Source: UBA11164 sp034376725 (GTDB lineage Bacteria > Pseudomonadota > Gammaproteobacteria > Xanthomonadales > Xanthomonadaceae). From it: a DNA stretch of 6,488 nt. This document shows, one piece after another, positions 1-6,488 of the stretch. The notes under the pieces were generated by a model, which saw only the letters and a program-made list of their open reading frames with translations, was not told where the DNA came from and did not search any database. Position numbers and translations under genes: made by a program. Location: contig JAXMJH010000108.1 of the NCBI GenBank assembly GCA_034376725.1, positions 1-6,488 on the forward strand. Reading direction: 5' to 3'. How positions within the stretch are numbered: the first letter of the stretch is position 1; the number at the start of each line of letters is the position of its first letter.

Positions 1-25
1 GTTCCGTCAAGAACGCAACACTAGA

Positions 26-679
26 CTAGAGCCCACCTGCATCATCCCGCGCTCTCAGCAGAGCGATCACTTCCGCGTCATCGACCTGCGGGAAGTCGCG
101 ATAGAACTGACCCACCGCCTGGAACCAGGCCGGGGCAAGCAGGCAAACCGTCTCGTCGGCGCATGTGCGGACCCACGCCAGACTGTCGAGCGCGGCAACC
201 GGCACCGCGCACACCAGATGAGCCGGACCGCCGGCACGTACCGCGGCCAGCGCCGCCGACATGGTCGCTCCGGTGGCCAGACCGTCATCGACAATGACCA
301 CCGTCCGGCCGGAAACCGGAACCGGCCCGCGATCGGGCGTGTAAAGTCGCCGCCGTCGACGGATCAGCGCCAGTTGCCGATCGGACTCCGCGTCAAGATA
401 GGCATCGTCGACCCCCAGCCATGCGGCATCGCCGGTCACGGTACGTTGCCCCGATTCGTCGACCGCGCCAATGGCCAGTTCGGGATTGCCTGGCGCAGGT
501 ATCTTGCGCACCAGCACGACATCCCAATCGCCTTCCAGCCGATCGGCCTGCAGCGCAGCCATCGGCACCGCACCACGGGGAATCGCCAGAAACAGGGGCT
601 GCCGGCCGCGCAGATGCGCGAGCGCATCGGCCAACTGCCGTGCGGCGTCCAGCCGATCATCGAACATGGATCCGGGCAT
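26..679 (-). CDS. Phosphoribosyltransferase-family protein (COG1926 type)
   Basis: This encodes a cytosolic protein of 217 residues with a type I phosphoribosyltransferase fold. The PRPP-binding loop VVIVDDGLATGAT lies at about residues 127-139, with two acidic residues followed by the GLATGAT phosphate loop. An N-terminal AIPRGAVPMA segment (about 32-41), VRKIPAPGNPELAIGAV (about 57-73) and a C-terminal WFQAVGQFYRDFPQV block (about 185-199) are typical of the predicted phosphoribosyltransferases in COG1926. The real substrate of this group is not established, so no nucleobase should be assigned. The start at 679 is preferred because AGGGGAAGG sits just upstream. A start at 715 adds 12 unconserved residues; one at 667 (MFDDRLDA) is also possible but lies too far from the purine run. 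It is downstream of, and co-oriented with, the diguanylate cyclase, 84 bases away. Family call is firm, function is not. Confidence 0.9.
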   Translation of the reverse strand: MPGSMFDDRLDAARQLADALAHLRGRQPLFLAIPRGAVPMAALQADRLEGDWDVVLVRKIPAPGNPELAIGAVDESGQRTVTGDAAWLGVDDAYLDAESDRQLALIRRRRRLYTPDRGPVPVSGRTVVIVDDGLATGATMSAALAAVRAGGPAHLVCAVPVAALDSLAWVRTCADETVCLLAPAWFQAVGQFYRDFPQVDDAEVIALLRARDDAGGL

Positions 680-705
680 CGCCTTCCCCTGTCGGGTCGA
701 GCAGA

Positions 706-735
706 AGTATCGCACCGCGCCTTACCGCCTGTCTG
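706..735 (-). promoter_or_regulatory. Weak candidate sigma-70 promoter for the phosphoribosyltransferase gene
   Basis: On the minus strand, CAGACA (730-735) and GATACT (706-711) are separated by 18 bases. Each matches the sigma-70 consensus at four of six positions. Transcription would begin about 20 bases before the start codon at 679. Matches of this quality occur by chance, so this is only a suggestion that the gene need not depend on readthrough from the cyclase gene. Confidence 0.25.
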
Positions 736-763
736 ACGCCGATCAACCTGGCATTCTTAGAGC

Positions 764-2461
764 TCAGGAGCGTGCGGCATCGGCCTCGAAGCAAACGCGG
801 TTGCGGCCCGTGCGCTTGGCCTCATACATGGCCTGATCGGCACGAGCGATCAGCGAGTGGACAGAGTCCGACCCCCGCAGCATGGCGACACCGATACTGA
901 TGGTCAGCGGCTGGCCCGGCACACCGGTTTCGATCGGCAACTCGGCCACTCTCGCCCGCAGACGCTCGGCGATCCGTGCCGCCCGTTGCTGCCCGCAGCG
1001 GGGCAGACACACGACAAACTCCTCCCCGCCCAGCCGACCGAGCAGATCGCGCGGGCGGGTTTCGGCGAGGAGCGCCTCGCCGACAGCCTTCAGCGCATCG
1101 TCTCCGGCCGCGTGACCCAGCCGATCGTTGAACTGCTTGAAGCCGTCGATATCGAGGAACAACAGCGCCAACGGCTTGCCCTGCTCCCGCACCGAGTTCA
1201 TCGCACGACCCAGCCCGGCAATCAGGCCACGCCGATTCAACAGATTGGTCAAGGGATCGGAATCGGCCAGCTTGTTGGCCCGGTCGCGCTCGATTCGCAG
1301 GCGCAGCGTCTTGTCGGCCAGGCCCAGCGAAAGAACCAACGCTTCGAACGTCGCCGCCGCAATGGCCGTGTCGCCAAGCGAGGTCCAGCCTGGGGCAAAC
1401 CCGTACAACTGGGCGCTGTCGAGTGCCGTCAATACCAGCAGCGGTGTCCAGCCGATCAGAAAAAAGCCCGCGTAGCGCGAACCGCGCCACCACGCCAACA
1501 GGCTGATCGCAAGCATGGTCGGCGCGGCCAGCATGAGCAGCGGATTGATGGCCACCCTGGAAACTGCCGACAGCGCATCGACCGGGGCGAACCCGACCAA
1601 CCCGACCGCCAACGCCAGCGCCGCCAGCGCCAGCAGCAGATTCCGCCCTACCGGCGCGTAGCGCTCGAGCGAAGCGAAACGCACCAGAAACAGCATCGCC
1701 AGCGAGGTCGCCACGATGGTCGCCACTCGGCCCCAACCTCTGGGGTTGTCCGACATCAAGGTCCAGCCAAGCGGATGGATGGCGAAACCGGTCTGCACCA
1801 GCTGGATCAGCGTGTAGCCGAGGATGTATCCGGCGTAGAGGAAAAACACCGTCTCCCGCAGCTTCCAGCCGAAGAAGATCGCCATCAGCGACATCGCGAC
1901 CATCACCGCAAAGCACGCCGAGGCGAAGCCCACCCAGGCGGCATCCTGGCGATGGAACTGCGCCTGGCTCTGCAAGCCGAGATGCACCGTGCCGGCAATG
2001 CCGCTCTGGGCCAGAAAGTGCAGCTCTATCGGTGCGCCGGCCGCTGGCCACTCGGTAATCCAAAAGCCGATCCGGCCATTTCCATGCGCCGCATCGTCGA
2101 ATGGTGTCATCAGGCGAGCCGGCCTGGACGAGCGGCCGTCGGGTGCAACCCATCGGACAATCTCGAGGGCTGGCTTGAATACCACCAACATGTGCGGGGA
2201 TGTTGGCCAGGCACCGGATTTGGGATATATCCGGGCCACCGCCCCCGCGCTGCCGTCGGCGGCCCGGGGCACGCGGCTGAGCTGGCTCGCGTCGAACGGC
2301 TTCAGCTCGCCGCCGTCAGCGACCCAGAACGCCGTCAGTGCAGGCTGCGGGTCGAGCGACTGCGCCGCCGCAGGCCAGGCGCCGGCCAACAGCATGCTTG
2401 GCAGCACTGCCAGAAGCAGCCACCAGCAGCGGGCCAGGCACTCGCGGTACACCTCGTACAC
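764..2461 (-). CDS. Membrane-anchored diguanylate cyclase with 7TMR-DISM-like sensor and GGDEF domain
   Basis: This makes cyclic di-GMP from two GTP at the inner membrane in response to an unknown periplasmic or membrane signal. From the GTG at 2461 it is 565 residues. A signal peptide (LLLAVLPSMLLAGAWPAAA, cleavage near AQS) is followed by a periplasmic domain of about 140 residues resembling 7TMR-DISM extracellular modules. About seven hydrophobic segments follow (residues ~175-385), then a short linker helix and a C-terminal GGDEF domain (~395-560). The active site is GGEEF (478-482), preceded by LDIDGFKQFND with the metal-binding Asp and substrate-binding Asn. RPRD, five residues upstream, is an intact inhibitory I-site, so product feedback is expected. 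No ATG is available in frame near the 5' end. GTG at 2461 follows GGGGGA; an earlier GTG at 2515 would add 18 residues before the signal peptide. Cyclase activity is well supported, the signal unknown. Confidence 0.93.
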   Translation of the reverse strand: MYEVYRECLARCWWLLLAVLPSMLLAGAWPAAAQSLDPQPALTAFWVADGGELKPFDASQLSRVPRAADGSAGAVARIYPKSGAWPTSPHMLVVFKPALEIVRWVAPDGRSSRPARLMTPFDDAAHGNGRIGFWITEWPAAGAPIELHFLAQSGIAGTVHLGLQSQAQFHRQDAAWVGFASACFAVMVAMSLMAIFFGWKLRETVFFLYAGYILGYTLIQLVQTGFAIHPLGWTLMSDNPRGWGRVATIVATSLAMLFLVRFASLERYAPVGRNLLLALAALALAVGLVGFAPVDALSAVSRVAINPLLMLAAPTMLAISLLAWWRGSRYAGFFLIGWTPLLVLTALDSAQLYGFAPGWTSLGDTAIAAATFEALVLSLGLADKTLRLRIERDRANKLADSDPLTNLLNRRGLIAGLGRAMNSVREQGKPLALLFLDIDGFKQFNDRLGHAAGDDALKAVGEALLAETRPRDLLGRLGGEEFVVCLPRCGQQRAARIAERLRARVAELPIETGVPGQPLTISIGVAMLRGSDSVHSLIARADQAMYEAKRTGRNRVCFEADAARS

Positions 2462-2561
2462 ATTTCCCCCGAAGCCTGTGGAAAGACACCATTCACCGAG
2501 TGACTCAAAGCACACACCCGGCCGTCACGGGGGGATATCGGCCGGCCGGGCGATTTTATTA

Positions 2562-2591
2562 GCCTGCGCCAGCGGTGCTATCCGCTGAGGC
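2562..2591 (-). other. Stem-loop between slyD and the cyclase gene
   Basis: CAGCGG (2570-2575) and CCGCTG (2582-2587) form a perfect 6-bp stem around a 6-base loop. It is extended by GCCT/AGGC (2562-2565 with 2588-2591) across a 4-base bulge. It lies 17 bases past the slyD stop codon, so it could act as a 3' end or stability structure for the slyD transcript. It is not followed by a U-tract on the minus strand, so it is not a canonical intrinsic terminator. Just downstream, TAAAAT (2553-2558, minus strand) resembles a -10 box for the cyclase gene, but I see no good -35. Confidence 0.4.
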
Positions 2592-2607
2592 AGAGGCTGC
2601 GGTCATC

Positions 2608-3090
2608 TCAATGCTGATGGCCACCCTCGCCGTGGACATGACCATGCTGAAGCTCCTCCTCGGTCGCGGCGCGCACTTCCTCGATCTTGATGTCGAAGTG
2701 CAGCGACTTGCCCGCCAGCAGGTGATTGGCATCGACAGTCACCATGCCGTCCGCGACCTTGGTTACCGTCACCTCGAGCGGGCCTTGCGCGCCCTGGCCG
2801 GTGAACTGCATGCCGGGCTTGATCTCATCGATCCCCTTGAACGCTTCCGCCGGCACCGTCTGAACCAGCGACTCGTCGCGCTTGCCGTAGCCTTCTTCGG
2901 GTGGCAGGGCAACCTTGAACTGGTCGCCGGCGCTTCGGCCCTCCATCGCTTTCTCAAGGCCCGGAACGATCTGACCGGAGCCGTGCAGATAACCGAGCGC
3001 GCCGCGCTTGTGCGAAGCATCGATCACGTTGCCCTCGTCGTCGGTCAGCATGTAGTGGAAAAGAACGACGCATTGGTCGGTGATCTGCAT
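2608..3090 (-). CDS. slyD: FKBP-type peptidyl-prolyl cis-trans isomerase, SlyD family
   Basis: SlyD-type proteins are cytosolic prolyl isomerases and chaperones; their His-rich tails bind nickel and other metals, and in E. coli SlyD serves hydrogenase nickel insertion. This one has 160 residues. FKBP signatures are YLHGSGQIVPGLEKAMEG (34-51) and ALPPEEGYG (61-69). An insert-in-flap chaperone segment spans about 70-121, and the fold closes with NHLLAGKSLHFDIKIEEV. The tail carries five histidines (149, 151, 153, 158, 160) in HGHVHGEGGHQH, with no cysteines, so metal binding is plausible but weaker than in the long Cys/His tail of the 196-residue E. coli protein. The start at 3090 is fixed by GAGGAGG (3097-3103) six bases upstream. 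The frame stays open to 3372, but that extension is low-complexity, overlaps the divergent gene and is not real. It is transcribed divergently from the DsrE-family gene. Confidence 0.96.
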   Translation of the reverse strand: MQITDQCVVLFHYMLTDDEGNVIDASHKRGALGYLHGSGQIVPGLEKAMEGRSAGDQFKVALPPEEGYGKRDESLVQTVPAEAFKGIDEIKPGMQFTGQGAQGPLEVTVTKVADGMVTVDANHLLAGKSLHFDIKIEEVRAATEEELQHGHVHGEGGHQH

Positions 3091-3096
3091 CTGGAG

Positions 3097-3103
3097 CCTC
3101 CTC
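3097..3103 (-). promoter_or_regulatory. Strong ribosome binding site of slyD
   Basis: GAGGAGG on the minus strand lies six bases before the ATG at 3090. It is the best Shine-Dalgarno match in the window, and it decides the slyD start against the upstream in-frame starts. Confidence 0.85.
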
Positions 3104-3140
3104 GCCGGTCGGGCGCTACGCTGGGTGATCGTGTGTACAG

Positions 3141-3155
3141 GCCGGTTTTGCCGGC
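3141..3155 (-). other. Short hairpin in the slyD 5' leader
   Basis: GCCGG and CCGGC (3141-3145 and 3151-3155) form a perfect 5-bp inverted repeat around a 5-base loop. It lies between the candidate slyD -10 box and the start codon, so it would be in the untranslated leader. It may be incidental in GC-rich DNA. Confidence 0.3.
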
Positions 3156-3194
3156 CGCTCGACCGACAAGGATAGAGGCAGCACCGGCCGCTCG
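3151..3194. repeat. 11-bp direct repeat spaced 33 bp in the slyD/dsrE intergenic region
   Basis: CCGGCCGCTCG occurs at 3151-3161 and again at 3184-3194. The copies are offset by 33 bp, close to three helical turns. They flank the candidate slyD -10 box, and the distal copy overlaps the -35. This is a possible two-site operator, or chance in GC-rich sequence. Confidence 0.45.
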
Positions 3195-3197
3195 CAA
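3169..3197 (-). promoter_or_regulatory. Candidate sigma-70 promoter for slyD
   Basis: On the minus strand, TTGCGA (3192-3197) and TATCCT (3169-3174) are exactly 17 bases apart. Each matches the consensus at four of six positions. Transcription would start near 3162, giving a leader of about 70 bases. The placement in a 172-base divergent intergenic region supports it. Confidence 0.45.
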
Positions 3198-3262
3198 CGC
3201 GGGCCGGGGTTGGCGACTTGAATCGACCGCCATTAACCGACACAGTCTCAAGCTGACTCCAC

Positions 3263-3820
3263 ATGGCTAAACTCCCGATGAACCGCTGCGCTTCCTGCCT
3301 TTTGTTTCTGCTTTTCGCGCTTCCTGCCGCCGGCCGGGCTGCCGAACAAGCCAGCCACGGCCCGGTCATCACCGGCTACGGGCCGGTATTCGACATCGCC
3401 TCGACCCGCTTCGAAATCGATACTGCGGCCGACTGGAAGGTGTTATTCGATATCGCCGCCACCGGTACCGACCGCTCGGCGATCAATGGCCGCATCGAGT
3501 CGCTGGCGCGCTTCCTGAACATGCATGCACGCGCCGGCGTGCCGGTCGAACGAATGAAACTGGCGGTCATCCTGCACGGCGGAGCCACGATGAGCGGCCT
3601 GTCCGACGCCGCCTACCGCGAGCGGTTCGGCGTCGACAATCCGAACACGGCGCTGATCGAAGCGCTGGTCAAGGCCGGCGTGCAGTTCTGGCAATGCGGA
3701 CAAAGTGCCGCCTTCAATGAGGTGGCCGCCGATGAATTGTCGCCCCATGTCGGCATGGCGCTGTCGGCGATGACGGTGGTCTCGCAATTGCAGCGCGCCG
3801 GCTATACCTTACAACCCTGA
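3263..3820 (+). CDS. Exported DsrE-family protein
   Basis: This encodes 185 residues with a signal peptide (CLLFLLFALPAAGRA, probable cleavage after AGRA near residue 26) and a mature domain of about 155 residues with the DsrE/DsrF-like fold. Supporting segments are WKVLFDIAATG (58-68), MKLAVILHGGA (98-108, His105), and VQFWQCGQSAAFNEV (140-154), where Cys145 is at the position used by many DsrE-family proteins for sulfur or persulfide handling. A TVVSQLQRAGYTLQP ending is typical of the family. Exported members of this type are common, but their biochemical role is not established. The start is uncertain: ATG at 3263 or 3278 both work, and neither has a good Shine-Dalgarno sequence; the latter gives a more usual signal peptide (MNRCASC...). 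It ends 30 bases before frmA, so co-transcription is likely. A link to thiol or glutathione chemistry is inference from context. Confidence 0.9.
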   Translation: MAKLPMNRCASCLLFLLFALPAAGRAAEQASHGPVITGYGPVFDIASTRFEIDTAADWKVLFDIAATGTDRSAINGRIESLARFLNMHARAGVPVERMKLAVILHGGATMSGLSDAAYRERFGVDNPNTALIEALVKAGVQFWQCGQSAAFNEVAADELSPHVGMALSAMTVVSQLQRAGYTLQP

Positions 3821-3841
3821 GACCTTGTCGACCCGCACACT

Positions 3842-3845
3842 GGAG
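3842..3845 (+). promoter_or_regulatory. Ribosome binding site of frmA
   Basis: GGAG ends five bases before the ATG at 3851. It supports that start, which also matches the usual N-terminus of class III alcohol dehydrogenases. Confidence 0.7.
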
Positions 3846-3850
3846 CAGCC

Positions 3851-4960
<1,110 letters not shown>

Positions 4961-4964
4961 GGCC

Positions 4965-4992
4965 GGGAATGGGGAATCGGGAATCGGGAATC
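4965..4992 (+). repeat. Left heptamer array, four GGGAATC/G units
   Basis: Four consecutive 7-bp units, GGGAATG then three of GGGAATC, begin four bases after the frmA stop codon. It is the inverted partner of the longer array at 5077-5139. Short arrays of this kind are familiar in Xanthomonadaceae intergenic DNA (from memory, not searched). Confidence 0.9.
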
Positions 4993-5104
4993 GATACGGG
5001 GGGGCGGACCGGGACGTTAGGTGGCGAGGAAGCTTAGTACCCCGCGTTTGGTTCCGAACAGCGCCAGCTTCTCACCCATTCCCGATTCCCGATTCTCCAT
5101 TCCC
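4965..5104 (+). other. Potential 27-bp stem formed by inverted heptamer arrays
   Basis: Bases 4965-4991 pair with 5078-5104 over 27 consecutive positions. The one imperfect pair (G4973 with T5096) is a G-U wobble in RNA. The loop is about 86 bases. In the frmA-frmB transcript this would be a very stable hairpin directly after frmA. It could protect the frmA message 3' end, reduce frmB expression or cause partial termination. No U-tract follows, so it is not a standard intrinsic terminator. Confidence 0.75.
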
Positions 5105-5139
5105 GCTTTCCCATTCCCTATTCCCCATTCCCAATTCCC
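5077..5139 (+). repeat. Right heptamer array, nine units in inverted orientation
   Basis: Nine contiguous 7-bp units read NATTCCC with small variations: CATTCCC four times, GATTCCC, GATTCTC, GCTTTCC, TATTCCC and AATTCCC. On the minus strand they are GGGAATN, the same repeat as the left array. The array ends ten bases before the frmB start codon and occupies the place where a Shine-Dalgarno sequence would be. Confidence 0.9.
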
Positions 5140-5149
5140 GCCCAAGTCC

Positions 5150-5995
5150 ATGCCCACCATCGACACCATCTCCGAACACCGCTGCTTCGGCGGCACCCAG
5201 GGCTTCTACCAGCATGCTTCGCGCGCCTGCGCCGGGCCGATGCGCTTTTCGATCTATGGCCCGCCGCAGGCCGAGCACGGCCCGGTGCCGGTGCTTTACT
5301 ACCTGGCCGGCCTGACCTGTACCGAGGAAACCTTCGCGATCAAGGCCGGCGCGCAGCGCGTGGCATCGGAGCTGGGGCTGATGCTGGTGTCGCCCGACAC
5401 CAGCCCGCGCGGCACCGGCATCGAGGGCGTCACCGGCGACTGGGAGTTTGGTGAGGGCGCCGGCTTCTATCTCGATGCCACCGAGGCGCCGTTCTCCACG
5501 CGCTTCAACATGCGTCGCTACGTGGTCGACGAGTTGCCCGCATTGGTCGAAGCGCACTTCCCCGCCATGCCCGACCGGCGCGGCATCTTCGGTCATTCCA
5601 TGGGCGGCCACGGTGCCCTGACCATCGCCCTCAGCCGCCCCGACCGCTACCGCTCGGTCTCCGCCTTCGCCCCGATCTGCGCACCGACCCAAGTGCCCTG
5701 GGGCGAGAAAGCCCTGCCCCGCTACCTCGGCGACCATCCAGCCGCCTGGCGCGCCCACGATGCCTGTGCGCTGCTGGAAGACGGCCAGCGCTTCCCCGGC
5801 ACGATCCGCGTCGACCAGGGCCTGGCCGATCCATTTCTGGAAAGCCAGCTCAAGCCCGAACGGCTGGAAGATGCCTGCCGGCACGCTGGCCAATCGCTGG
5901 AACTGCACCGCCACCAAGGCTACGACCACGGCTACTACTTCATCGCCAGCTTCATCGAGGCGCATCTGCGCCATCACGCCAAGACTTTGGCATGA
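5150..5995 (+). CDS. frmB: S-formylglutathione hydrolase
   Basis: This cytosolic esterase-D-type alpha/beta hydrolase completes glutathione-dependent formaldehyde oxidation by splitting S-formylglutathione into formate and glutathione. The 281 residues match the family's usual length. The nucleophile is Ser150 in GHSMGG (148-153). The acid is Asp227 in DQGLADPFL and the base His260 in GYDHGYYF, giving a complete triad. YYLAGLTCTEETF (50-62) supplies the oxyanion-hole region and the conserved Cys57. FNMRRYVVDELPALV (119-133) is also typical. The frame is open to a GTG at 5021, but the added 43 residues are only the translated heptamer array (Ser/Phe/Pro/Ile-rich) and have no counterpart in the family; MPTIDTISEHRCFGG is the natural N-terminus. 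No Shine-Dalgarno sequence precedes 5150, so initiation may be weak, leaderless-like or linked to the upstream hairpin. Confidence 0.97.
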   Translation: MPTIDTISEHRCFGGTQGFYQHASRACAGPMRFSIYGPPQAEHGPVPVLYYLAGLTCTEETFAIKAGAQRVASELGLMLVSPDTSPRGTGIEGVTGDWEFGEGAGFYLDATEAPFSTRFNMRRYVVDELPALVEAHFPAMPDRRGIFGHSMGGHGALTIALSRPDRYRSVSAFAPICAPTQVPWGEKALPRYLGDHPAAWRAHDACALLEDGQRFPGTIRVDQGLADPFLESQLKPERLEDACRHAGQSLELHRHQGYDHGYYFIASFIEAHLRHHAKTLA

Positions 5996-6092
5996 TGGCC
6001 GAATCCGGTTCGCAGCGATTCCGCGTTACCACCACCACGTCATCTTCCACCGCACGCAGTGCCTACTGGGCTCAATGCTGTTCTGCCTGCGC

Positions 6093-6128
6093 CCCAAGTT
6101 TGCCTCGCTCTTGTTCTTGGGCATTTTT
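6093..6128 (+). terminator. Weak candidate intrinsic terminator after frmB
   Basis: CCCAAG (6093-6098) and CTTGGG (6116-6121) form a 6-bp stem with a 17-base loop, followed by a run of five T (6124-6128). The stem is short and the loop long, so efficiency would be modest. The position, about 100 bases beyond the frmB stop, is suitable. The stretch from 5996 to 6242 otherwise holds only short frames without convincing coding character. Confidence 0.35.
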
Positions 6129-6148
6129 CTCATCTTGGCATGCTGATG

Positions 6149-6177
6149 TTGAGTGGCGCAGCCGGGTTTCCGATAAA
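6149..6177 (+). promoter_or_regulatory. Candidate sigma-70 promoter for the right-end reading frame
   Basis: TTGAGT (6149-6154) and GATAAA (6172-6177) are exactly 17 bases apart, each matching the consensus at four of six positions. They lie in a locally AT-richer stretch about 65 bases before the ATG at 6243. Confidence 0.4.
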
Positions 6178-6233
6178 TAGGGGTAGGATGCAGGCGGTGT
6201 TGTTGATATTTTTTTGGCAGGAAAAGGGAGTTC

Positions 6234-6237
6234 GAGG
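6234..6237 (+). promoter_or_regulatory. Ribosome binding site for the right-end reading frame
   Basis: GAGG lies five bases before the ATG at 6243, with a second purine run (AAAAGGGAG) ending at 6230. Together they make 6243 a credible translation start. Confidence 0.55.
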
Positions 6238-6242
6238 CATCA

Positions 6243-6488
6243 ATGGCTAAGCAGACATCCGCGTTCGGTCTGTGGGTGATCCTTGGGGTCTTTGTGCTGG
6301 TCGCAATGATCCCGCGCGAAATATGGATTGCGATGGGGATCGCGGTTGCTGAGGTTTCCCCACATCTTTCCCTGCAAAATCCGCATGTTGGTCGAAATCA
6401 GGCGGTGTGCGCGCATCGGCTCTGCAATACTGGCGGGTATCTAGACCACCGGGGACAGGCCGATGCGCGCAGCCCAAGTATTGCACCA
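6243..6488 (+). CDS. N-terminal part of a putative membrane protein, runs off the window
   Basis: An open frame of 82 codons without a stop continues past the window edge. The first part is coherent: MAKQTSAFGL, a membrane helix (about residues 8-23), then IPREIWIAMGIAVA (23-36). This short helix followed by an IP(K/R)E(V/I)WI segment and a second helix recalls the N-termini of some TerB_N-domain proteins, from memory and without a search. After residue 36 the second helix breaks off, and the rest (residues 40-82) is Cys/His/Arg-rich with no recognisable domain and overlaps the inverted repeats at 6408-6485. The gene may therefore be interrupted by an insertion near 6350, or only the beginning may be coding. 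The candidate promoter and ribosome binding site upstream favour a genuine start. The family suggestion is tentative. Confidence 0.45.
   Translation, partial: MAKQTSAFGLWVILGVFVLVAMIPREIWIAMGIAVAEVSPHLSLQNPHVGRNQAVCAHRLCNTGGYLDHRGQADARSPSIAP
6408..6485. repeat. Two interleaved perfect inverted repeats (13 bp and 9 bp)
   Basis: TGCGCGCATCGGC (6408-6420) is the exact reverse complement of 6459-6471, and TGCAATACT (6423-6431) is the exact reverse complement of 6477-6485. The order is A, B, A', B', so the two pairs cross rather than nest. One hairpin cannot hold both unless it forms a pseudoknot. It could be a structured RNA, the end of a mobile element or a protein-binding region; the sequence alone does not decide. 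Confidence 0.8.

Noticed and set aside
857..2503. Long plus-strand open frame of 548 codons opposite the cyclase gene
   Set aside because: It is rich in Arg, Gln, His and Pro with no domain or signal. The minus strand has an unmistakable GGDEF protein, and high GC content keeps the antisense frame open.
3091..3372. N-terminal extension of slyD by 94 residues
   Set aside because: The strong GAGGAGG before 3090 and the family N-terminus MQITDQCVVLFHY fix the start. The extension overlaps the signal peptide region of the divergent gene and lacks homology features.
4965..5139. Heptamer arrays as a CRISPR array
   Set aside because: The units are contiguous 7-mers with no unique spacers, and no cas genes are nearby.
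5072..5977. Minus-strand open frame of 301 codons opposite frmB
   Set aside because: It shadows the hydrolase gene, and its C-terminus is merely the translated heptamer array.
5996..6242. Short plus-strand frames after frmB, including one ending in a hydrophobic FASLLFLGIFLILAC
   Set aside because: They overlap each other, lack ribosome binding sites and start within or just after frmB. The hydrophobic tail is short and has no supporting context.
6247..6486. Minus-strand frame of 79 codons at the right edge
   Set aside because: It is composed of Pro/Arg/Gln-rich sequence without motifs, and is opposite a frame with a better start and upstream signals.
6424..6488. tRNA-like element: GCAATAC pairs with GTATTGC followed by ACCA at the window end
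   Set aside because: The total is about 65 bases, with no D-arm, anticodon arm or TTC-containing T-arm in the right places. The 13-bp inverted repeat conflicts with a cloverleaf. The closing CCA is probably coincidence.

Overview
The window is GC-rich, Gram-negative chromosomal DNA, most likely from a gammaproteobacterium of the Xanthomonadales/Lysobacterales type. Three things point that way: the glutathione-dependent formaldehyde pathway, the SlyD-type FKBP with a His-rich tail, and arrays of GGGAATC/GGGAATG heptamers between genes, a repeat style I associate with Xanthomonadaceae and relatives. The taxonomic call is inference from style, not from a marker gene.

Left part (1-3090), all on the minus strand, read right to left: slyD (peptidyl-prolyl isomerase), then a membrane-bound diguanylate cyclase with a 7TMR-DISM-like sensor and an intact GGEEF active site and I-site, then a COG1926-type phosphoribosyltransferase. 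The genes are separated by gaps of roughly 85-145 bases, and slyD and the phosphoribosyltransferase each have a candidate promoter, so they look like neighbours rather than a tight operon.

Middle part (3263-5995), plus strand: an exported DsrE-family protein, frmA (S-(hydroxymethyl)glutathione dehydrogenase, class III ADH) 30 bases downstream, then frmB (S-formylglutathione hydrolase). FrmA oxidises the spontaneous formaldehyde-glutathione adduct to S-formylglutathione, and FrmB hydrolyses that to formate and glutathione. The frmA-frmB gap carries heptamer arrays in inverted orientation, which can fold into a 27-bp stem. The true frmB start lies just after the repeats. The slyD/dsrE divergent intergenic region holds a candidate slyD promoter and an 11-bp direct repeat spaced 33 bp.

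Right end (5996-6488): base composition becomes less GC-rich. A weak terminator candidate, a plausible promoter and a Shine-Dalgarno sequence lead into a reading frame that begins with a membrane helix and runs off the window. Its downstream part does not look like a continuation of the protein and contains two interleaved perfect inverted repeats (13 and 9 bp). It may be the edge of an inserted element or a structured RNA. This is the least explained part of the window. I do not see a clear new defence or mobile system; the rest is housekeeping, signalling and detoxification.
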